Shown here: one piece after another, positions 56,958-64,000 of the stretch
How positions within the stretch are numbered: the stretch's first letter is position 1
How the letters are laid out: the number at the start of each line of letters is the position of its first letter
Source of the DNA: Exophiala sp. HKRS030
Lineage: Eukaryota > Ascomycota > Eurotiomycetes > Chaetothyriales > Herpotrichiellaceae
Direction: 5' to 3'
NCBI GenBank assembly: GCA_023897205.1
Contig: JAHWDD010000011.1
Location: 124,001 to 188,000, forward strand
Length of the DNA: 64,000 bases
Notes under the pieces: model-generated
The model's input: the letters and a program-made list of their open reading frames with translations, nothing else
Told to the model about the DNA's origin: nothing
Database searches by the model: none
Translations under genes and position numbers: made by a program

Positions 56958-58218
56958 ATGGCTGCCGTCACCACCCAATCCCTCTACAACTCCCTCGGCC
57001 TGACGCATAACGTCAGCAAGACATCCTCGGGCTCAGAGGTCCATAGCTATACTTCTGATTTAGGTCCTGAGACTCCTATATTGACATTGATCCATGGATA
57101 TCCTCAGTCGGCATATGAGTGAGTCTCCACGTCTTTGCTGCGAGGTACGATGCAACGAATAGCTAACACTGACGATAATGATTTATAGATGGCGGAAAGT
57201 GAGCATTCCACATCTTCCTCTCTACCTCACTCGTCCTCTACACGTCCAGTCTTGTCTCAGTGTCCTCGATACCTCATGGATATGTGCCCATCTAATACTC
57301 ATTTGCAACTAGGTCGTACCGGCTCTCAAGGGCAAGATCTCGCTCTTCGTTCCTGAGGTCAGTAAACTCCCCTTTTTCATTTCTTTGAATGACTGAGATC
57401 TGACATCGCCATCCTCATTAAAGCTCCCCGGCTACGGCATCTCAACACCCATAAAAGACAAGGACGCAAACACCAAACGCGCCGTGGGAACAGCACTCAT
57501 TGAGTCGCTCGCATCGGTCTTCAATACCTCCCAGACACCCCGGAGAGTGATTCTAGGCGGCCACGACCGCGGCGCGCGCATCTGCCACCGTCTTGCCGTC
57601 GACTTCTCATACCCACCGGCCGCATCATCATCAACGTCGCCGTACTCTGAGCTCAACCTGACGGTCATTGGCACCATCCTTCTCGACATCGTGCCCACGC
57701 TCGCTCAGTGGACGGCGTTTGCCGACCCGGCAATCAGCCAGGGCTATTTCCACTGGCCCCTGCTGGCCAACGCCGACATGGCGGTCGACATCATCTCCGC
57801 GTACGGCGGCGCACGGTGGTGTCGAGAGGCACATTTGCGTATCGGCGGCCCCAACCCCGAGTCGGCCGCGAGGATCTCCTCGGACGGCGCGTTGGACGTG
57901 TACGCCGAGTCGTTCGACAAGAAGGAAACCCTGTACTACTCGGCTCTCGACTACGCTGCGGGGGCGGCGCCCGAGGCGAACGAGCAGAAAAAGGACCAAG
58001 AGCAAGGAAGGAAGGTGAAGGTGCCGATTCTGGTCATGTTCTCAAAGGCCAAGCTGGGGGCACGGATTGACGTCGCGGGCGTGTGGAAGGATTGGGTCTC
58101 CGAGGGCGTTGACTACCAAGGAGTCGGGGTGGGTGAAGGTTATGGACACTATCTGCCTGAAGAGGCTTATGATATTGTCGGTCCCAAGATTGAGGAGTTT
58201 GTCCAGAAGGTGGCATGA
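56958..58218 (+). CDS. Alpha/beta hydrolase, epoxide-hydrolase-like
   Basis: Four exons (56958-57118, 57189-57198, 57313-57357, 57424-58218) give 336 residues. The second exon is only 10 nt, yet it supplies the conserved WRK of the WRKVVPALK segment and restores the frame. The HGYPQSAYEW turn (about 47-57) provides the oxyanion region. The nucleophile elbow GGHDRGAR (Asp at about 121) has an Asp nucleophile, as in epoxide hydrolases and haloacetate dehalogenases, not Ser. The C-terminal EGYGHYLPEEAYD carries the catalytic His (about 314). Such enzymes open epoxides or cleave C-halogen bonds via an alkyl-enzyme ester. The substrate is unknown. No signal peptide, so it is likely cytosolic. The gene converges with the amidase gene. 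Confidence 0.87.
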
Positions 58219-58391
58219 AGTATGTACTGTCGATATATATGAGATATATATATGTGCAGAGTTGTGCCATGTTTCATATACGTATCAACATGAATATCAA
58301 TTGAATGAACCATAGAACCTCAAACTCGGATATGTGCAAGGATGATAACAAGGCGAGAGTGTAAGGGAGATGGGAAAACATCATCAACACA

Positions 58392-60255
58392 TCATACAAT
58401 GCCCAACTTCTCCAGCACTTTCGCCACACCCACGGCCTTTTCCTCTCCAAAGCGACCCGTCACGATCTGAATGTTCACCGGCAAACCCTGCACGAGCCCG
58501 TCGTCCCACAAGTCCTGGTACATTTTGTAGTTGAAGTCGTCCGAGAAGTTTCTCGTCTGGGCGGCGTGTGCCTTCCACTCGTCGTCCCGTCGCGGGTCGT
58601 CCAGGACACCGTCGACGTTGCCCACCGGCATGGTCAAGACACTATAATCCAACATGTTCCAGAGAGCGGTGTACCCGACGTACTGTCGACTCTTTACCCA
58701 AATTTTAGGTCGCATCCCCACCCAGGGCGTCACGGGCATGATGAGTGCGTCTATGCCGGACTCGGTCCACCGGTTCAGGTACTCCCTCTTGTAGCCGTGG
58801 ATCGAGTCACTCAGGTCCATCCGTTCTTCGGGGCCCAGGTACGTCTCTTCCGTGCCGACCAACATGCCCTGGATCAGGGGTTCGTCGACCATCTTGCACA
58901 GATCCTCGAACCGCTTTCCGCCATCTGCCAGCACGGCTTTGACCCAGAGGTCGTAGTAGGCTCGCTCGTGGTCCTTGGCGTCCCACTCGACGACCTCGTG
59001 GCCGGCCTGCCTCAACCGCTCCACCACATCTCGAACGGCCCTCGCGATGGGCGGGTGAGGCTTGACGGCCCCGTCGTCGACGATCCACGCGATCCGCAGT
59101 CGTTCCTTGTTCTGGACCTGCTCGTCCAACTCCGGCCGCCAGGGGATGGGTAAGATGTTTGGATCAGAATTCCAAGGTTCCAAACCCAAATAAGCCTCCA
59201 TGAACAACTCGATGCTCCCTAGCGAGTTGCTCATGGGACCGGCCACGGGACGGACGATGTACTTTTGATCCTTGGAGCTCTGGCTGTACGGCACGCGGCC
59301 CACGCTGGGGCACAGCCCGTACAGACCCTGCAGGGCCGCGGGGATGCGTATGCTTCCTCCTATGTCGGTGCCGATGCCCAACACGCTCCCTCGGGCGCCG
59401 ATGAGCGCGCCCTCGCCTCCCGAACTGCCCCCGCTGATCAGGGACTTGTGCAGGGAGTTGACGCTCTGGCCCCAGACGTGGTTGTAACTGTCGCTCATCA
59501 TGAGGCTCTGGGGGACGTTGGTCTTGCAGTACACGATCGCCCCCAGGGCGCGGTACTGCTGGACCGTGAGTTCGTCGGCCTCGGCGGGTCTCCCGATCAA
59601 CCCGACCCAACCCAGAGTCGTGTCGTGTCCTCTCACCACGTGGTTGTCCTTGAGTGAGATCGGGATGCCGTGAAGGGGTCCGACGAATTCTCCCGTGTCG
59701 GCGTACCACCGGTCCAGGTCCCTCGCTTGGCTGATGGCTTCCTCGAACATGAGTTCCGTGCAGCAGTTGACGAGTTGAGTGGCTAGAGCGGCACGTTTAC
59801 AAAATGCCCTCACCACGGATTCGCACGTCCACGAACCATCTTCGTACCGTCGGAGCTAGAGAGACAGAAAGAGCGCGGGTGTCAGCAATGTGTGAGCATA
59901 GCAGCATTTTGATAACGTTGTCGTGCCGTTGTCCCGGTAGTAGGTAACTAGCTGGATTATCTTACAATTTTACGTGCTCCTATCGTCGAGGTGATTTCAA
60001 CCTCGAGAGGTGTAAGAAGTCCACATCTTTCAATCACATAACGACTGTCCTGTAATTTGGGAGATCTGGTTAGCATCTCCCTAATCTTTTGACGATGGAC
60101 CCGAAAAATGATAGATCCCCAGATGAATTGTCTCCCAGGGTACTTACTTTGAAATCAGGTGGGATAGATTTCATTCGCCATTCTTCAGGTATGGCTGAGG
60201 TCTGGGCTTGACGACGTCGTAAAGCCGTCTCTTTCCAATGTGGTAGAGAACCCAT
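58392..60255 (-). CDS. Acetamidase-type amidase (amidase signature family)
   Basis: Three exons (60255-60148, 60049-59966, 59855-58392) give 551 residues, close to Aspergillus AmdS (about 545). The family uses a Ser-cisSer-Lys triad: Lys near 132 (ISLKDN), cis-Ser and nucleophile in SGGSSGGEGALIGARGSVLG (about 202-222) and GTDIGGSIRIPA (about 226-237). The N-terminus (IPEEWRMK...VIERCGLLTPLE) matches fungal acetamidases, and the end (GLPVNIQIVTGRFGEEKAV) is also typical. It hydrolyses short or aryl amides to acid and ammonia; the actual substrate is unknown, and it may serve nitrogen catabolism. Splice sites are canonical and in phase. Transcription runs towards the epoxide-hydrolase-like gene, with 173 bp between stops. 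Confidence 0.92.
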
Positions 60256-60944
60256 CGTAACCTCAATACCTACCTAGGTAGATCGCTCTGTCTGACTCCT
60301 GTTCGTATCCGGCGCAGGAGCTATGGGCTCTCAAAATGGGTTGGACGATGACTGCTGTCGTATCCTGCCGTTGGGTGGCAATGATAAGGATGTGTGAGAA
60401 TACTGTCATTAGGGCGTAGTCGGGTTCAAACCATGTGTGGGGTTTGAATCTGATAGAGCGTTGATATTCCGCGATTGATGAAGGTTGGTGGGTCTTTGAA
60501 CGGCATTTAACACTCTACCTAGTTGTATATAGCGGATAGACACCCACCACCCACTTCACGTTTCCTTATCGCTGGATGTGAAAGCCGCGACTCACACGAC
60601 ATGCTTTTTGACAAGCATTTGGTGGTTCGATGCACCTGTCACACCACTGATCTGGGCATCTGTGGCACGAAGTACAGATATGATAAAATAATCTCGTCAA
60701 ATCACTCAGATGGAGCAATGTATATTCATCACTTTGTTGAACATTGATGGAATGGCAATACCAGTTACTGTCCTCCTTCGGTCTTCACCGCACTCAAGTC
60801 CATGAAAAAAGAAGCACACCACTTGACAGAAACAAACCAAGAAACATGTCATTATTCATTATATAGGAGAGTAGCGAGACATTGAGCAACATCAGTAAGT
60901 CGATTTGTGTATTTTCAAGGTGAGCCACGCCCCATTGTCCTCAA
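60256..60944. other. Intergenic region
   Basis: Amidase promoter and 3' region of the phosphatase-superfamily gene. A CTACCTAGGTAG inverted repeat lies near 60269-60285. No gene is seen. Confidence 0.45.
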
Positions 60945-62798
60945 TCATGGAGACCTCTCGACAGCTGTCCATCTTCTCTTCCCAGGACTCCTGTCTCTGT
61001 GCACCGATTCACCACCCCAAAGTCCACGTTGACTGGAACTTCGAACAGGTAGTTTATCTGCCTGCCAGGTGGGTTCTTCTCGAATGCTGCTAGACGTACT
61101 GGGGGTCTGAATACTCGGGCTTGCTCCAGTTTCGCTGGAGTCGGCAGTTTCGTCTCTCGAGTAACGACTACCTTTCCGCCAAAGCCCAGTCGGTGGTTCC
61201 TCATTACTTGCTGGATCAGCAGCATGAGATCTCTGACTCTGACTTCTGGCCACAAGCGCTCCGTGGGAGCCACGATGATGAGACAACGACTCTCCTAAAG
61301 AAAAACCCTCTGGTGAATCCGCACCGACGGCCCGACGACTGGCGAACGCTGGTGATTTTCCCAGGCGTGGCGAGTTCAGCCCTAGTGGGTTTGAGCCAGC
61401 TCGCAAATGTTCCGTCGATGCGATGATCTTCATTTCGTAGTCATCGGAGATGCTCAGATCGAGCGACCCTCTGCGTCGTGTGGGTGACATGGGCGATCCC
61501 TCCTTTTCTTGACCCTGCGTTCGTACTGCCATGGTCAAGGACGCAGTTGCAACGTCGTGAAGAGCAGGGGCACCAGTAAGGATTCTGATGAGGGCGTTGC
61601 AACCTGCTTGATGGGTGACCAGAACTAAGACCAACTCCTCGTCTTCCTTGCCGCCATCATCTTGTTCAGCGGCTTCGTGTTCATAGTAGTCAATCATTTT
61701 CTGCAAGCCATTTCGAAATCTTCGATGCATGTTTCCCCATTCTTCGTCAAATGGGCCGCCATCGCCCCATTGCAGAGGTTCGGCTTCACTGTCCCAGTCG
61801 TGATCAATTGTTACACACACATCACGGGCGTGGGCAACATAACCAGGAGGAATCTTGTCCGACGAACCCATCGCATACGTGGGAACAGGTGGACTGTATC
61901 CAACGGGATGCTTTTGCAAATTTCTGTTCAGGAGTCTGGCGCCATTGGCGAGTTCCGTCCCAAATGAAATGTTCCGCGGCCGCTTTGGAAACGAATGACC
62001 AGCAGCAGCCATCGCTCTCAGTCCGGTCTTTTCTTGGACAGGCACAGAAGCGGCCTCACTTTCCTTCTCTTCCCACTCGACGGTTGGGAGTTCACAAGTC
62101 AAAGATGCTGAGAGGTCAGCACCTTTGATTTCTTCCTGTGGTACTTGTAGCGCCATCTTTGCTTCTGAAACCATCACCGCCGTCGGTGGGGGAAGGGCCG
62201 ATTCGAAGTAGGTTCGACATTGCCATTCTCCAAGAAAAGAATCGATACGCAGCCGGCATGTATTATAGCCCAACCGATTCGTATGTATGGGCTCACGACT
62301 TACGGTGCGTTGCAGGGATGAGTGGTCGACTTCATGGGAATCTGGGGCAACCTCCTCTTCGGCGAGGAGACTGGCCCGTGAGGAACGCTGTCGGGGCCTC
62401 AATCGTGGACGGATGTGATTCTGGGGATGTTGTATACCAGCACTGATTGCTATGGCGGTCTGGACGCAGCGCAGGTATGGGGAAGAGTGTATGATGATCT
62501 TCCGCCTCTTATGAGGACGGTCGTGTGTCGCATCGTCCTTGTGTTCCGCATGTTGCGTATGTGAAGCATCCAGATGATGGAGCTCATTATTAATTCTTAC
62601 ACCGAGTGTCTGTGATTGTATCCAACCACCGTAGGAGAGAGGAGTGTCGTAGGGTTTTTCGGCCGTTGATGTCCAATTCCGGTCGGCTTGATCGAGACGG
62701 GCGCCATGTCTATATGAAAGTGTCAGTTGTGTCGTTGTGTTCACAAGAGGAGAGGGATCGTACCTGGTAATGATGATTACCGCCGGCTGTTTACCCAT
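60945..62798 (-). CDS. Histidine-phosphatase superfamily protein (phosphoglycerate-mutase-like)
   Basis: Two exons (62798-62764 and 62709-60945) give 599 residues. The intron falls inside the catalytic RHG motif: VIIIT|RHGARLDQADRNW. A second-Arg motif SPYLRCVQTAIAIS lies near residue 110, and the distal His is in LVLVTHQAGCNALIRILTG (about 400-418). These are the usual features of branch-1/branch-2 histidine phosphatases. A central insertion of about 200 residues and a Ser/Arg-rich C-terminal 160 residues extend the protein well beyond the 200-250 residues of the simple members. The substrate cannot be read from the sequence. The start at 62798 was chosen because upstream in-frame codons contain no ATG. 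Confidence 0.85.
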   Translation of the reverse strand: MGKQPAVIIITRYDPSPLVNTTTQLTLSYRHGARLDQADRNWTSTAEKPYDTPLSYGGWIQSQTLGVRINNELHHLDASHTQHAEHKDDATHDRPHKRRKIIIHSSPYLRCVQTAIAISAGIQHPQNHIRPRLRPRQRSSRASLLAEEEVAPDSHEVDHSSLQRTVSREPIHTNRLGYNTCRLRIDSFLGEWQCRTYFESALPPPTAVMVSEAKMALQVPQEEIKGADLSASLTCELPTVEWEEKESEAASVPVQEKTGLRAMAAAGHSFPKRPRNISFGTELANGARLLNRNLQKHPVGYSPPVPTYAMGSSDKIPPGYVAHARDVCVTIDHDWDSEAEPLQWGDGGPFDEEWGNMHRRFRNGLQKMIDYYEHEAAEQDDGGKEDEELVLVLVTHQAGCNALIRILTGAPALHDVATASLTMAVRTQGQEKEGSPMSPTRRRGSLDLSISDDYEMKIIASTEHLRAGSNPLGLNSPRLGKSPAFASRRAVGADSPEGFSLGESLSHHRGSHGALVARSQSQRSHAADPASNEEPPTGLWRKGSRYSRDETADSSETGASPSIQTPSTSSSIREEPTWQADKLPVRSSSQRGLWGGESVHRDRSPGKRRWTAVERSP

Positions 62799-63674
62799 AT
62801 TGGAGGAATTTGGCACTTCGTTCGATCGATTAAAACGAGGATGTGGAGGCAAGACTTGGGCGCAGGCGCACGGGGAAGACAAGACTAGTGAGCCGCTGAT
62901 GAGGCACGACAGACAATTGAAGCATCAACAAGACACCCACATGGTGCGCAATGAATCGAGCGGTCAACTTTGCCTAGCGGTATCTTTGACCCAACGTGGC
63001 TATGAAAGATTCAAGTCATGGTGAAGCCCCGCGAAAATTATGATGAAGTCAATACCGCCATGCAACGCAAACACAGCGAAACCCCATAAAATGATGGAGG
63101 ATGAGGATGAGGAGCGGTCCGCGTTCCATTTTTGGTCGAGGGAGGAATTAATTCAGCCTGTGCAGGACAAAGACTCGGACGATTTGGGATACTCCTTGCT
63201 CGTCAGACGGAGAACTGCATTCAGCACAGAACAATCCAATTGTCTCTCTACGTGTTCCCAAGCAGTGCGAAGGATTGCAGCAACCACCTCGACATTATCA
63301 TGATGTTCAATACATCGACTTCTATGCCCAATACGATGGCGATCAATGTCCTCTTACTACGATTACCGACCAGCGCCCATCATGAACACTGACCAGATCT
63401 CGTCCTTGTCACCTCTCCACCGCACCTGGTATGGTTGTTGAATTTCTACTAACCCTCCATTCCGGCGTCTAAACCCTTCTGGAGAAGCACACGACTTCGA
63501 TCGTTCAGGCCGCTGTCACTGCCGTTGCAGCCAAACACAGTGAGACAAGAAAGACATTTAAACCAATAGCGTATCCCTTGCCGCGCTCACCGCCTCTTGA
63601 GCAAGTCCATCTACGGTTTACTTCCTGCGGACTACGGACTAAGATGCTAAAAATGAGAAAGTATCTTCGGCAGT
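62799..63674. other. Intergenic region
   Basis: Promoter of the phosphatase-superfamily gene plus DNA without recognisable coding content. Several open stretches on the plus strand lack any family signature. Confidence 0.45.
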
Positions 63675-63791
63675 TTACTCTTCAGTCGTTTCGTCCTTCA
63701 TGGTCCAGGCGAGAAGAGACAGCTCAGCAGGCTCAATGACGCTGAGCACGCCGAGATATGCTTGAAACAAGGCAAGCGATCGAATTGATGC
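63675..63791 (-). CDS. Possible last exon of a minus-strand gene running off the window
   Basis: A GCTAACTTTCCAG acceptor ending at 63792 is followed by a 38-codon open stretch ending in TAA. It translates to a strongly protein-like sequence (LALFQAYLGVLSVIEPAELS, then LLAWTMKDETTEE). The branch site, acceptor and amphipathic composition suggest a real terminal exon. The upstream exon is not clear: 63792-64000 offers several candidate frames, and the putative intron contains a TATATATAAATA sequence and a TACGGAGTA motif, which argue instead for a promoter there. The family is not recognised. Confidence 0.25.
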   Translation of the reverse strand, partial: ASIRSLALFQAYLGVLSVIEPAELSLLAWTMKDETTEE

Positions 63792-64000
63792 CTGGAAAGT
63801 TAGCGTCACCTATTTATATATACCGTACTCCGTACTCCTTGCAGTGCAATATCATGCACCCCGTGGCCAAGATCTTCGTCGCCAGTCACCGTGGGTGGAC
63901 ATTGTCGAAATGAATTTCATGATAGCTTCGATGTGCGGAAAGAGCTCTGGAACTGTTCATATCTTGCAGTTCGCAAGACCCAATTGTCCATGGGCACCGT

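Noticed and set aside
58566..59709. Long frames opposite and alongside the amidase
   Set aside because: They are explained by GC-rich codon usage of the amidase; no start context, splice sites or domain were found.
60421..60450. GTTCAAACC-like T-loop sequence suggesting a tRNA
   Set aside because: No matching acceptor stem, D-loop or anticodon arm at the required distances could be drawn.

Overview
The window is nuclear DNA of a filamentous ascomycete (Pezizomycotina). Genes carry short 50-140 nt introns with GT..AG ends and CTAAC/CTGAC-like branch sites. The gene content is also fungal: a pentafunctional AROM polypeptide, ATG11, an NHP6-type HMG protein, a Ypk3/Psk1-like S6 kinase, a WSC-domain wall protein and salicylate-hydroxylase-type and acetamidase-type enzymes. 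A Eurotiomycete, perhaps a black-yeast relative, would fit, but this placement is inferred and weakly supported. I found no viral, transposon, CRISPR, rRNA or convincing tRNA sequence.

Layout. 1-4.06 kb: gene-poor. 4.06-15.0 kb: a regulator-like protein without a zinc cluster (-), spindle-checkpoint MAD1 (-), a small single-pass membrane protein (-), a two-span membrane protein (+), homoserine dehydrogenase (+) and a membrane-anchored DUF3445 heme oxidase (-). 15.6-19.8 kb: ATG11 (+). 19.8-22.6 kb: a long, simple-repeat-rich leader or promoter before NHP6 (22.57-23.03 kb, +). 24.66-26.69 kb: a nine-exon gene of unknown function (+). 27.7-34.5 kb: an MFS transporter (+) and a 1403-residue GH16/PAN/WSC cell-surface protein (+). 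35.0-41.4 kb: an F-box-like protein (-), an AGC kinase (-) and an FAD monooxygenase (-). 42.2-49.8 kb: NAF1 (+), converging on AROM (-). 50.3-56.3 kb: an unknown membrane protein (-), a 68-residue cysteine protein (+), then head-to-head RPS0 (-) and mitochondrial uS15m (+). 57.0-62.8 kb: an epoxide-hydrolase-like enzyme (+) converging on an acetamidase-type amidase (-), and a histidine-phosphatase-superfamily protein (-). The right end may hold the last exon of a further minus-strand gene.

How genes relate. Most neighbours are unrelated housekeeping genes; I see no biosynthetic cluster or defence island. Two relationships stand out. The cytosolic and mitochondrial small-subunit ribosomal protein genes share a 274-bp divergent promoter. 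AROM has a perfect TGAGTCA Gcn4/Cpc1-type element 52 bp before its ATG, as expected for amino-acid cross-pathway control. The least explained parts are the nine-exon orphan, the GH16-PAN-WSC fusion with a (GGA)20 tract, a nonamer TACGGAGTA that recurs only outside genes, and several gene-model anomalies (MAD1 exon 2, the monooxygenase start, a 10-nt micro-exon, a 9-codon AROM terminal exon).
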